Assembly: GCA_934320655.1 (NCBI GenBank)
Contig: CAKRFN010000008.1
Span: forward strand, 55,042-119,041
Length of the DNA stretch: 64,000 nt
Reading direction: 5' to 3'
Source: an uncultured Eubacterium sp.
Lineage (GTDB): Bacteria > Bacillota > Clostridia > Lachnospirales > Lachnospiraceae
Below, piece by piece: positions 54,290 through 62,624 of this stretch (its first letter is position 1; each line of letters begins with the position of its first letter). The notes under the pieces were generated by a model that did no database searches, was not told the DNA's origin, and saw only the letters and a program-made list of their open reading frames with translations. The position numbers and the translations under genes are program-made.

Positions 54290-55684
54290 CTAATCAAAAT
54301 TATATCCATTCTCTCGAAGTATGCAATATTCTTTCATTAACTCATCTGTTGTAAATTGTATAGCTGCACAACGCTCTAACCTTTTCTTAGACTCTAATTC
54401 GTTATCATCTCCCATATCAGCCGCACAGCTATCACAATACCCCATCGCCCAACATCTGCTACATTGCTTTTCTGTCAGCTTAGCAATATTTAATAATTCT
54501 TTTACTTTCTCAATATCGAAGCCCTCATCTAAATTTCCTAATCGGAAAACTTTATTGGATTCACTAACTCTCTCACAAGGAAAAAGTTCTCCTTCTACTG
54601 TAACAAATAACCTATTCATTCCGGGAACGCAGGGACCACTTGGATGAGTTTTTCCATCAAAAATAAATGGATTGCGCAAGTGATCATGAATACTATTTTT
54701 TATTTTATTTATATGGACGGACATTAACTTAGAAACACAGTCCTCACTTAATCTCCCAATACAATTTAAAAACTTTTTAAACAGTTCGTATTTAAAATTT
54801 ACAATAAATTCTTCTTGAATATTTTTCTCGACAATGACATCACGGTTACTAACTGTTGTGAATGTTACTGTAGCTTCCTTCAAAAAATCAAAAGAAAAGA
54901 AATCACTACTTGCTTTAAAATCATTTCCTTCATCTAATACAGCGTTAAAGCCAATAGTATTTACATACTCAGGATACAGATTCTCAAATACCTTCAAATT
55001 TTCCATTATTTTTGCAAAAGTCCCTGTTTTGCTATCAGCAAATACACGACCTCGATTATGGACTTCCTCTGGTCCATCTAAACTAATCGTTAAATTCACT
55101 TTATGTGATTGCAAAAAATCCATTATTTCTGATGTTAATAATGTAGCATTAGAAGTCATATTAATATTTAATTGTTTTCCGGCAAATTTTGTCTCACAAT
55201 ACGCAACTACTTTTTTGATCAATTCAAACTCTAAGAGAGGCTCACCGCCGTAAAAACTAACCGAAGCTATCTCCGTATTCTTACTGTGATTGTAGTAAAA
55301 ATCCACAGCCTTTTTAGCTGTCTCAAAGTTCATTCGTTTATTTGAATGAACTCGATTTATATAACTTCCTGAGTAGACACAATATTTACAACGTAAATTA
55401 CAATTTTGTGTCACCTGCAAAATCAAAAGACTTAAATTATTTTGCAAATAGCTCTCAACTTTATCTGTTAAAGGATGACACATTTCTGGCTGTTGAATTG
55501 GCTGTAAAAAACCTCTTTCTCTTAAACTAACTGTCTGAGGATCTTCATTTAGATTATCCTCTCCCTGCTGTAATTTTCTATATAATTTTTCATTAACCTT
55601 TATAATGGAATTTGCATTAGTATCATACAAATAAAAGCTATTCAATGTTTTGAATAAATGTAAATATATTTTTTTATCCTGCAT
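54290..55684 (-). CDS. Radical SAM/SPASM Cys-rich peptide maturase, CcpM-like (module 2)
   Basis: 464 residues, GGAGAGG before the start. N-terminal PqqD-like domain (FYLYDTNANSIIKVNEKLY), radical SAM CNLRCKYC (C95, C99, C102), SFYGGEPLLEF, ISLDGPEEVHNRGR, and SPASM from GPCVPGMNRLF and FPCERV to QCSRCWAMGYCDSCAAD. Same architecture as 46096, clearly paralogous. The substrate should be precursor 2, 95 bases upstream. The two maturases probably diverged with their precursors. Confidence 0.92.
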   Translation of the reverse strand: MQDKKIYLHLFKTLNSFYLYDTNANSIIKVNEKLYRKLQQGEDNLNEDPQTVSLRERGFLQPIQQPEMCHPLTDKVESYLQNNLSLLILQVTQNCNLRCKYCVYSGSYINRVHSNKRMNFETAKKAVDFYYNHSKNTEIASVSFYGGEPLLEFELIKKVVAYCETKFAGKQLNINMTSNATLLTSEIMDFLQSHKVNLTISLDGPEEVHNRGRVFADSKTGTFAKIMENLKVFENLYPEYVNTIGFNAVLDEGNDFKASSDFFSFDFLKEATVTFTTVSNRDVIVEKNIQEEFIVNFKYELFKKFLNCIGRLSEDCVSKLMSVHINKIKNSIHDHLRNPFIFDGKTHPSGPCVPGMNRLFVTVEGELFPCERVSESNKVFRLGNLDEGFDIEKVKELLNIAKLTEKQCSRCWAMGYCDSCAADMGDDNELESKKRLERCAAIQFTTDELMKEYCILRENGYNFD

Positions 55685-55778
55685 ATAGTAACCCTCTCCA
55701 TATATCTGCTTTTATTTGAACACAGCGATAGGAATGAAAATCCTATCGCTGCATTCCCTACATGATCTTCGTTATGTA

Positions 55779-55967
55779 TTAAGACCATGTAGCCAACTGC
55801 ATTCCGGAAGATACTACTTTTGCTAAGTTCTGAGCATAAGTAGTAGTATAGTCGGTTGTTCCGGTGCATGAGCAGCCGATATTGCATATGCCGCCTACGC
55901 AGTTACATGCAAATGCCACTACCGTACCTTTGTTAAGATCATTTTTCTTTCCTAATGTTCTTTTCAT
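55779..55967 (-). CDS. Cys-rich precursor peptide 2 (CLI_3235 class)
   Basis: 62 residues from MKRTLGKKNDLNKGTVVAFA (AGGAGG upstream). Five Cys: C21, C23, C28, C32, C34 in CNCVGGICNIGCSCTGTTD; the tail is rich in Thr, Tyr and Ser. Same length and leader scheme as precursor 1 but different Cys spacing: C-x-C-x4-C-x3-C-x-C here, C-x-C-x-C-x4-C-x-C in precursor 1. The mature form is unknown. Confidence 0.9.
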   Translation of the reverse strand: MKRTLGKKNDLNKGTVVAFACNCVGGICNIGCSCTGTTDYTTTYAQNLAKVVSSGMQLATWS

Positions 55968-56044
55968 TTTCAGTTCCTCCTTTCCCGAATATTTTATAAA
56001 CAACAGCTAAAGGACTCGCTGGTCTATAATCATCTGTAATAATT

Positions 56045-56884
56045 TTAAATAGACTTATCCGGTAAAATGATGCTGCTTTTCTCATATGCTACTACTGCTA
56101 AAGAACTCGCTTCTGCAGACTGAACGGCGGACATACTCGTTTCTGCCTCAATGGTCTGCATTTTTCCCATGAATGAACTCTGCAATCTCTGCTGACTTTC
56201 CAACTGGCGATTTAAATATTCACTCCGTGCAGCTTCTCGTCTTGCTTGTGCTTTTTTAATCGCTTCTTTTTCCTGTGCTTTCATTAATTCTTCCATTCTT
56301 TCATGACGTTTTTTCCACCATGATTCTTCACTATTTGAATTGGAAGATGCTCCTGAACTGTTATCAACAGGTATCCCCTCACCATAACATTCTTCGGGAG
56401 ATGCCCCAATAACTTGAAAACCTATCATTTTAGAACCCATTATGCCATTTGAGGAATACATATTCCTTACCATATTCAATACCGTATTTTCCCACTCTGG
56501 ATCACTTTTCATCCTTTCAAATGCTTTATCAGTAATGGTCAATGCACCACCTACGCAGGTAGAACGATACCATGCACTTACAGGCATTTGTGATATTTCA
56601 TTCATGAACCATTGTTTGTACTCATCCATTGTCATTTCATCTTTGGATTTGTTAGAAATCGTGTTATTATATACAAAATTACCATAAGTAGGTGGCTGCG
56701 AAATTACCATATCCCCCTCAAAATTCACATTATTTGAACCCGCTAAACTTTCACTACCAGCCACTTCATTAATTGCATTTACGAAAGAATCCGCTGATGT
56801 ATTATTACTTCTATTTTGTGTAGAAGTTAAGTAACTATTAGCATATGGATTCGCTACAATACTATTCACATTCATTCCTGTCAT
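56045..56884 (-). CDS. Accessory protein of peptide module 2, unknown family
   Basis: 279 residues (AGGAGG before ATG). N-terminus MTGMNVNSIVANPYANSYLT is low-complexity and Ser/Asn-rich. The middle (MTMDEYKQWFMNEISQMPVS ... AFERMKSDPEWENTVLN ... FQVIGASPEECYGEG) resembles DUF6033-like proteins of Lachnospiraceae. The charged coiled-coil C-terminus includes HERMEELMKAQEKEAIKKAQ. Paralogue in layout of 48202. It may bridge precursor and maturase; this is a guess. Confidence 0.65.
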   Translation of the reverse strand: MTGMNVNSIVANPYANSYLTSTQNRSNNTSADSFVNAINEVAGSESLAGSNNVNFEGDMVISQPPTYGNFVYNNTISNKSKDEMTMDEYKQWFMNEISQMPVSAWYRSTCVGGALTITDKAFERMKSDPEWENTVLNMVRNMYSSNGIMGSKMIGFQVIGASPEECYGEGIPVDNSSGASSNSNSEESWWKKRHERMEELMKAQEKEAIKKAQARREAARSEYLNRQLESQQRLQSSFMGKMQTIEAETSMSAVQSAEASSLAVVAYEKSSIILPDKSI

Positions 56885-57148
56885 TTAAGTTCCTCCTGTT
56901 TTTATACAAATAACTTTCACTAATTCCCTATAACTATCGAATTGTGTATTCAATATTTCATTTTCAGAAAAAGAAATTTTAAATTCTTTTTCAATTTCCA
57001 AAAACAACTCAAAAAGATTTGCAGCAGAAAAACCAATCTCACTAGAAAGAAATCTATGTTCCTTCATCTTACCTATTTTTTTATCGTTGAATCCAAATTT
57101 ATCTCTTAAAATTGAATCCAGTTTTTCCATCACTTTTTCATCGTTCAT
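56885..57148 (-). CDS. Acyl-carrier-related protein without carrier serine (module 2)
   Basis: 87 residues from MNDEKVMEKLDS (GGGAG upstream). EIGFSAANLFELFLEIEKEF aligns to helix II of acyl carrier proteins, but the DSL site reads SAA, so the Ser is not at the attachment position. TIGR04069-like. First gene of the module 2 operon, 210 bases after the agr-box promoter; the following accessory gene starts directly after its stop. Confidence 0.75.
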   Translation of the reverse strand: MNDEKVMEKLDSILRDKFGFNDKKIGKMKEHRFLSSEIGFSAANLFELFLEIEKEFKISFSENEILNTQFDSYRELVKVICIKTGGT

Positions 57149-57191
57149 CAATTCATCTCCCAAACAAAAAGTCAATGCAAAGCAAAATATT

Positions 57192-57245
57192 TGCGATTCC
57201 TCTATCAGTCAGAACCACCTTGCTCTCTCGTTATGAGTCCAAGCA
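57192..57245 (-). repeat. Diverged ~50-bp repeat, copy Y, in the module 2 leader
   Basis: Counterpart of 44481-44531. On the minus strand it runs GCTTGGACT...GAGAGAGC...GTGGTT...AATCGC; the GTGGTT/AATCGC stem corresponds to GCGGTT/AACCGC in copy X. Confidence 0.65.
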
Positions 57246-57358
57246 ACATTCTTTTGTTCAATGCCTTGTCCTAAATGGACTATATCTTAACTTATGTTTT
57301 CATAAAAATCCCTCCTCGTTTATATTGATTTTTGTGCAAATAGGAGTTGATTATTAAT

Positions 57359-57427
57359 ATTCTATAATAAAAAATTCAAAATACAATTAGCCTTGCAGAA
57401 AGTGACCATTTCTAGCAGAAAATGTCC
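57359..57427 (-). promoter_or_regulatory. Promoter of peptide module 2 with LytTR-type direct repeats (site 2)
   Basis: GCAGAAAGTGACC at 57395 and GCAGAAAATGTCC at 57415, period 20 bp. On the minus strand TTGTAT (57381-57386), 16 bases, TAGAAT (57359-57364). Same box-to-promoter distance as site 1. Confidence 0.8.
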
Positions 57428-57495
57428 AAATTTTTTTATATTCCATATTTTCGTATTTTCGTTTAGGTATATTCATTTCGAGTAACAACGTCAAC

Positions 57496-57538
57496 AAAAA
57501 GACAGTCTAAATTCTCATAATTTCCAGACTGTCTTTTT
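57496..57538. terminator. Terminator after the hydrolase gene
   Basis: AAAAAGACAGTCT and AGACTGTCTTTTT, a perfect 13-bp stem that works in both directions. It separates the hydrolase operon from the module 2 promoter. Confidence 0.92.
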
Positions 57539-57642
57539 GATATCTTCCTATTGTTCAAGAACTTGTCCATTTCATTTATTTACTCTTGCAACTTAACATC
57601 TTAAATTTTACCAACAAATATTACAAAATTTTCAGTAGTTCT

Positions 57643-58614
57643 CTACTTTTTCATCCATTCCTCTACCTTCTCAACAACCTCCTCTTTCCTCTCAAAATGC
57701 AGATAATGCCCTCCATCCAACCGCAGCACCTCACTCTTATCTATTTCCGTAATAACTTCCCTATGCAACGTTTCCCATGTTTCCAGCAGCTCACAGTTAT
57801 CACTCGAAACGAACTGTAATACCGGAACTGTATCAGGAAATTTCATATCTCTTACAGACTCCAGACTATCTTCCATATGATTTAACTCATTCATAATATT
57901 TCTGTTATAGACAAAATCCATAGACAAAATGCGAAATACTTCTAACTCCCTTTCAGAATACGGATAAGAGAAATCTGCATAAATTGCATTTTCCGGGTTT
58001 CCAATAGATAATATCCGTGTAATTCCCAATATGCTTGTTATTTTCTGGAAGTACGCTGATAACTTGTTCAGTGTTATCATTTTAATCGGCAGCGATTCTT
58101 CATCAGATTGTTTGGGAACAGACGGATCAATTCCTATAAATCCCTGCACTTCCTGCGGATAAGCATTTGCCCAATACAATGAATACAATCCTGATAGTGA
58201 ATGTGCCATTAAATAATACTGATCGCAGCTTAACTTCTGTGTACATTCATGCAATTCTTCTACAATTACGCTGATTTCCCGTTCTGCACCGACTCTATCT
58301 GAAAGCCCATATCCAAACGGTTCTATGGTGATAACCCGAAATTTTTCTGAAAGTTCTTCCGCTAATGGAAGAAATTCCAGAATTGGTGACGGAGAACCCC
58401 AACCGGGCAACAAAATGATTGTTATTTCATTACCTTCCCCCTTTATATCTACCGTCATACTATGCCCATTTACATCAATGGCAGTTCCATATGCAGCTTC
58501 AATCTTAGACTGCTCTGCCATTTTACAGATGAAATTCCAAGTTATCAATACTACAACAGCACCCAGTAAAACCACAAACACCCATTTCAGAACTTTTAAG
58601 ATCCGTCTTTTCAT
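57643..58614 (-). CDS. Membrane-anchored alpha/beta hydrolase
   Basis: 323 residues. An N-terminal anchor (VLKWVFVVLLGAVVVLITW), then an alpha/beta hydrolase with oxyanion loop LLPGWGSPSP, nucleophile Ser in MAHSLSGLYSLY (HSLSG, a variant of GxSxG), and a catalytic His in LDGGHYLHFERKEE. The acid is probably in PVLQFVSSDN. Substrate unknown. It could detoxify or tailor a peptide, but no sequence feature says so. It follows the small proteins at 58642. Confidence 0.85.
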   Translation of the reverse strand: MKRRILKVLKWVFVVLLGAVVVLITWNFICKMAEQSKIEAAYGTAIDVNGHSMTVDIKGEGNEITIILLPGWGSPSPILEFLPLAEELSEKFRVITIEPFGYGLSDRVGAEREISVIVEELHECTQKLSCDQYYLMAHSLSGLYSLYWANAYPQEVQGFIGIDPSVPKQSDEESLPIKMITLNKLSAYFQKITSILGITRILSIGNPENAIYADFSYPYSERELEVFRILSMDFVYNRNIMNELNHMEDSLESVRDMKFPDTVPVLQFVSSDNCELLETWETLHREVITEIDKSEVLRLDGGHYLHFERKEEVVEKVEEWMKK

Positions 58615-58641
58615 GATTACCTCCTTGTAATTTACAGTATA

Positions 58642-59025
58642 TCAAAAACTGATTGTTCCCCCTGTTACCTGTATGGTACTTGAAGATGTATTTGTAACGT
58701 AAAATCTGTAATAACCTGTATTTGAAATCTCAAATGACGTATTATGCGAACTGCCCGTTCCGCTATATGTTTGTGTTCTTGTCCCATTGTTACTAATGTA
58801 TCCCATTTCAACAGAAGCTGATTTATCCAGTTCAACGCTGAAACTTACTTTTGTTCCTCCCGCCACATAGAACATACTTCCATTACTGTCCAGAAAGGAC
58901 ACTGTTTTTCCACTTCCAATATCTGCCTGCGGTAATCCCATTCTTTCCTTTTGAAGTACATCTTCTTTTATGGGAACTGTTTTTAGAGTTGATATTATCT
59001 CTTTTTGTTCATTCTCTCTCATCAT
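58642..59025 (-). CDS. Small Ser/Thr-rich protein, unknown
   Basis: 127 residues from an ATG with GGAGGCAT upstream. No signal peptide. The C-terminal beta-rich part ends SNTGYYRFYVTNTSSSTIQV, then TGGTISF. A similar ending, GTYYFYLKNCSSDRIIITEG, occurs in the degenerate gene just upstream (59009), so they are related. Function unknown. Confidence 0.6.
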   Translation of the reverse strand: MMRENEQKEIISTLKTVPIKEDVLQKERMGLPQADIGSGKTVSFLDSNGSMFYVAGGTKVSFSVELDKSASVEMGYISNNGTRTQTYSGTGSSHNTSFEISNTGYYRFYVTNTSSSTIQVTGGTISF

Positions 59026-59373
59026 TTATGCCTCCTTGCACTACATTGATATTGCCTTCTGTAATAATTATCCTATCGCTGGAACAATTCTTCAAATAAA
59101 AATAATATGTCCCTTCACTCTCCGGACAGAAATCTACACTGTAGAAATTCTGGTTTACCATTTGCAGCTCTTTTAACTCTCCGGCTACTATATAGCCAGC
59201 TTCCAAGATACCCAACGGCAGCAGATCACCCCCATCAGCCTGCCCTTGAGCGAACTCAAAATGCAGTATTGCTTCTTCTGTTGCATCCCATAGGCACTAT
59301 ACATATCCATTATTTTCTCAAATGCTTTTTCATCCCCATTCCGCAGCCTTTTTAACAGTCCTCTCTCGTCCAT
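59009..59373 (-). pseudogene. Sigma-70-like factor remnant fused by deletion to a neighbour gene remnant
   Basis: The front (MDERGLLKRLRNGDEKAFEK, then IMDMYSAY) is the start of sigma-factor region 2. After YSAY the frame breaks. In another frame the sequence is the tail of a beta-rich protein (FEFAQGQADGGDLLPLGILE ... GTYYFYLKNCSSDRIII). A deletion thus seems to have joined a sigma factor to the gene behind it. Probably non-functional. Confidence 0.6.
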
Positions 59374-59536
59374 TTGCCCAAATCCCATCTGCCCAAATTT
59401 CCTATCAATACGTTGTTGGAAAGAATTTGGTTTCATTTTTCTGTAACAAAAAAAGAGATACTGCGCATTGCAATATCCCTTTCCATAACCAATCTGCTTA
59501 TACTCTGTTTCACTAACTCTGACTGCTATTAACAAA

Positions 59537-59565
59537 GAAGTTCTCGTTAAGTACCCGAGAACTTC
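59537..59565 (-). terminator. Terminator of agrBD
   Basis: GAAGTTCTCG and CGAGAACTTC, a perfect 10-bp stem with 9-base loop, then TTTGTT on the minus strand; 23 bases after the agrD stop. Confidence 0.88.
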
Positions 59566-59587
59566 TCCCCACCGCCCTTATAAGCTG

Positions 59588-59743
59588 CTATTTTTCTTTT
59601 TTTACATTCTTAGGTCTTTTCGGCTGATGAAAAAATCCCATACAGTCCGGAGGCCATTTGTAGCAATTCTTTTGAACCTCGTTCCGGGCAACTCTTTCCA
59701 CTGCTTTTAAAACAGTGTCATTGATTTTCTCTGTTTTCTTCAT
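59588..59743 (-). CDS. agrD: Cyclic lactone autoinducer precursor AgrD
   Basis: 51 residues. Read by eye from the minus strand; the ATG overlaps the agrB stop (ATGA), GGAGG upstream. Layout: helical leader (KINDTVLKAVERVARNEVQK), core, and acidic/basic tail. The segment CMGFF followed by HQPKRPKNV aligns with clostridial AgrD (C-x-W-F-V/T followed by YQPEEPKSL), so the thiolactone ring is predicted to be CMGFF, closing Cys34 to Phe38. An extra Cys27 precedes it. AgrB would cut after Phe38 and cyclise. Confidence 0.85.
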   Translation of the reverse strand: MKKTEKINDTVLKAVERVARNEVQKNCYKWPPDCMGFFHQPKRPKNVKKEK

Positions 59744-60324
59744 TTTACTTTTACCTCCTGTTTCATAACTTTAGCTACGCATAGCAAGGATGCACACAAT
59801 ATAATAGCCAATGACATGTAACTTACATACAGATCATTGATTTTCAAAGCAATAAATGCCGCAATCACCGATACTTCCAACAAGACACATAATCTTGCTG
59901 CTTTCTTTGATTCCTGCAGTTCGTTTTTATCCATATCCATATTGGGGTGGTTGACGGTTCCTATAACCCCAATCACAAGCGCCGCAAAGGGCAACATAAC
60001 ATATATGGCAATCGGATTTTGGGAAAGAACAGCAGCAACCTGCATAATCATAATGTAAAGAATAACAGTCACAAGATAGCACTTCCAAAATTTGTCTGCA
60101 TGATACCCACCAGTTCGTTTCCTAAGCGAAAGAAAAAATATCATAAAACAAATTGTCGGTATAAACTGATTAAAAACCAGCCCAATCAGCAACATGGTTC
60201 CAACTGTTATGGTATGCTCTGTCAGAGTAATCAAAGCATACTCATAATGTTCGCTGTCAGCTTTGTCTATCATTTTTTTAGATTCCATCTGGCTTACCAA
60301 GCTTAATACCATCTTTTCTATCAT
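59740..60324 (-). CDS. agrB: Accessory gene regulator protein B (AgrB endopeptidase)
   Basis: 194 residues, AAGGAGG upstream. About five membrane helices, with the catalytic His and Cys in RKRTGGYHADKFWKC, the hallmark of AgrB cysteine proteases. It processes AgrD and helps form the thiolactone. Directly overlaps agrD. The LytTR-type boxes upstream (60387, 60408) imply positive autoregulation. Confidence 0.95.
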   Translation of the reverse strand: MIEKMVLSLVSQMESKKMIDKADSEHYEYALITLTEHTITVGTMLLIGLVFNQFIPTICFMIFFLSLRKRTGGYHADKFWKCYLVTVILYIMIMQVAAVLSQNPIAIYVMLPFAALVIGVIGTVNHPNMDMDKNELQESKKAARLCVLLEVSVIAAFIALKINDLYVSYMSLAIILCASLLCVAKVMKQEVKVK

Positions 60325-60350
60325 ACCTCATGCACCTCCTTCCTAAAATT

Positions 60351-60420
60351 AATATAAAGAAATGTCGATTAAAAACAATATGCTTTGCAGAAAACAGACA
60401 CTCCAGAGCAGAAAATGACC
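60351..60420 (-). promoter_or_regulatory. Promoter of agrBD with LytTR-type direct repeats (site 3)
   Basis: GCAGAAAACAGAC at 60387 and GCAGAAAATGACC at 60408 (GAC parts 20 bp apart). On the minus strand TTGTTT (60373-60378), 16 bases, TATATT (60351-60356). Identical geometry to sites 1 and 2. Confidence 0.82.
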
Positions 60421-60441
60421 TATAAAAATAAATTTCTTCTT

Positions 60442-61746
60442 TTAGGTAGGAATCATAATTGAGAAATAAAACTCATTTTTACTATCCTCAATAATATACG
60501 ATCCGTTGTACTTCTCAATAACCTCTATAATATTTTTAATTCCGATTCCATGTTCTTCTGTTCTTGCTACTTTAGAAGATTTGATTTCTCCATTCTCATA
60601 GCATACCGGATGATTGAATGTATTTTTAACGGAAATTATTACCACACCATCTTCATTAACAAATTTCAGCTTTATTATCTTTTTATCATCACATTTCTCA
60701 CAAGCTTCTATCGCATTGTTCAGAAGATTAGACAGGATAGTAACCACATCTTCATCTTTCATTTTTACCTGCGAAAGATCATTTACCCGAAACACAAAAA
60801 CAATTCCCTTCGCATCCGCTTCCTTGTATTTCGTATTTAATATCGCATTTACAATTACATTATTTGTATTGATAGCATCTAGTTCCTTGTCTAAATGGCC
60901 ATATATTTCTTTTACATATTCCTCTAATTCCACGTATTTCTTCTTCCCTAGCAATGATTCGATACATACAATCTGGTTTTTATATTCATGTGTTTTTCTT
61001 TTTTGACTGTCAAAATTTTCTGATATAGACCGATACATTTCGGTCTGGTTCTTTACCTGAATCCGAAAAATCTTATTTTCATGCAACTTTATTTCTCTTT
61101 CTATGATGTCATTAATCAGATAAAATTCCACAATGTTCATTCCCGCCATGCCAAATGCAATAATGAACAAAAGATATATCTGTCCTGTTGTCTCCACATC
61201 CCCAAAAACCGAAAACATAGCCACCATAATAATTATTGTAAATACAGGAAAAAACAGGAATTTAAGCCACTCTGAATCCACAAGCATATCAGTTGATTTT
61301 TTTCCAAACTTCTTCTTAATAATAAGAATACAAACATAAAGAAACATCTTCCCAAGTAAAACAACCAAAACACTTTCCACTACATATATCAGTCCCGTTG
61401 TTTCATCACTTGAAGTCAATCCACTATAATAAATTAGAAATGCTATATAATCTGTTGCCAACAATAAAGCCTGATATAGAACAGCTAGTATCATTGACTT
61501 CTTTATACTGATTTTCATGTGCCAATACATAAAAACAGCAATTAATAAAATAATAGCAACTTGTTTTAAAACAAAAATATTTGAGAATTCTTTTACGACA
61601 CAAAAAACACACCCAAATAATAATATTATCTGCGCCGCATTAAGCCAGCCTTTAGAGCGTACTGTTCCAAATATCTCAAAGAATATCTTGCAGCAAAAAA
61701 TCTCAAATACTATCATCAACACATCTGGCAAAAAATACAACATCAC
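60442..61746 (-). CDS. agrC: AgrC-type sensor histidine kinase (GHKL)
   Basis: 434 residues. Six or seven membrane helices (about 1-215) form the peptide sensor. The cytoplasmic part has the phosphoacceptor His in KRKTHEYKNQI, N box ILSNLLNNAIEACEKCDD and G box EEHGIGIKNIIEVIEKY, as in AgrC/ComD-type kinases. It should detect the AgrD product. Its start overlaps the agrA stop by 4 bases. Confidence 0.94.
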   Translation of the reverse strand: MMLYFLPDVLMIVFEIFCCKIFFEIFGTVRSKGWLNAAQIILLFGCVFCVVKEFSNIFVLKQVAIILLIAVFMYWHMKISIKKSMILAVLYQALLLATDYIAFLIYYSGLTSSDETTGLIYVVESVLVVLLGKMFLYVCILIIKKKFGKKSTDMLVDSEWLKFLFFPVFTIIIMVAMFSVFGDVETTGQIYLLFIIAFGMAGMNIVEFYLINDIIEREIKLHENKIFRIQVKNQTEMYRSISENFDSQKRKTHEYKNQIVCIESLLGKKKYVELEEYVKEIYGHLDKELDAINTNNVIVNAILNTKYKEADAKGIVFVFRVNDLSQVKMKDEDVVTILSNLLNNAIEACEKCDDKKIIKLKFVNEDGVVIISVKNTFNHPVCYENGEIKSSKVARTEEHGIGIKNIIEVIEKYNGSYIIEDSKNEFYFSIMIPT

Positions 61747-62468
61747 ACTTCTCCTCGATATGCAATAAATTTGTCTTTAACGTATGTATATCTGGCTTTC
61801 GGTATAACTAAAATAGTTCCATTCGTTAATACCGCCTGATACCTACCCACACTCATGACATATTTTAAATTGACAAGATAGCTTTGATGTATTCTTACAA
61901 AGTCATTATTCAGCAATTCACTCTCAAAGTTATTCAAAGTTTCATACATGGTGTAAATCTTCATATCTGCTTCCATAACATGAAACTCCAGTTTATGCAA
62001 TCTGCTTTCGACATATAATAACCTTTCCAATGCAATCTCTTTAATGCCTTCATTAAAAGTAAACTTTTTCGTTACAATCGTATAATTCATTTTTTCCATA
62101 ATTGCATTTATGCACTCGTCAATCGCACCTTTAAAATTATTACCGCCTTTTAATAAATACCTTATAGCATCTACCTTATAGCCTTCTATTGTATAATTTA
62201 CAAACGCTGTCACAAAAACGATAAACGCTTCCTTACTCACTTCCCGAATTTTCTTAGCTGTCATAATGCCATCGACTTCATTCATATTAATATCCAAAAA
62301 TATAATAGAATACTGAAGCATACCTATACCCAATGATATAAACTTTGCCCCAGAGCTATATGTATCTATCTTGAAAACAAGTCCCTTTTCCAGCATACAA
62401 TCGGACACGATCTGTTTTAATTCTTCTATGAAATAGTTTTCATCATCACATATAGCAATCTTAAACAT
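61743..62468 (-). CDS. agrA: AgrA-type LytTR response regulator
   Basis: 241 residues from MFKIAICDDENYF (GGAGGGGG). Receiver (1-125) with phosphoacceptor Asp in IIFLDINMNEVDG; Lys in RYLLKGG. The LytTR DNA-binding domain (about 140-240) includes LLYVESRLHKLEFH, MYETLNNFESELL, FVRIHQSYLVNLKYV. LytTR proteins bind direct repeats of about 9-12 bp one to two turns apart, the pattern found at five places here. First gene of agrAC. Confidence 0.95.
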   Translation of the reverse strand: MFKIAICDDENYFIEELKQIVSDCMLEKGLVFKIDTYSSGAKFISLGIGMLQYSIIFLDINMNEVDGIMTAKKIREVSKEAFIVFVTAFVNYTIEGYKVDAIRYLLKGGNNFKGAIDECINAIMEKMNYTIVTKKFTFNEGIKEIALERLLYVESRLHKLEFHVMEADMKIYTMYETLNNFESELLNNDFVRIHQSYLVNLKYVMSVGRYQAVLTNGTILVIPKARYTYVKDKFIAYRGEV

Positions 62469-62624
62469 TCGCCCCCTCCTTTCCGACATAATCACTGCCA
62501 ATGTCGCACACTTTCTATATATATTTCGGCATAACTTATGGCAAACTTTATTTATATTCTACACAGGTGGTATATAAACTTCTTTATAGCTAAAACAGCC
62601 AGAAAATCACATTCTTCAAATGAA

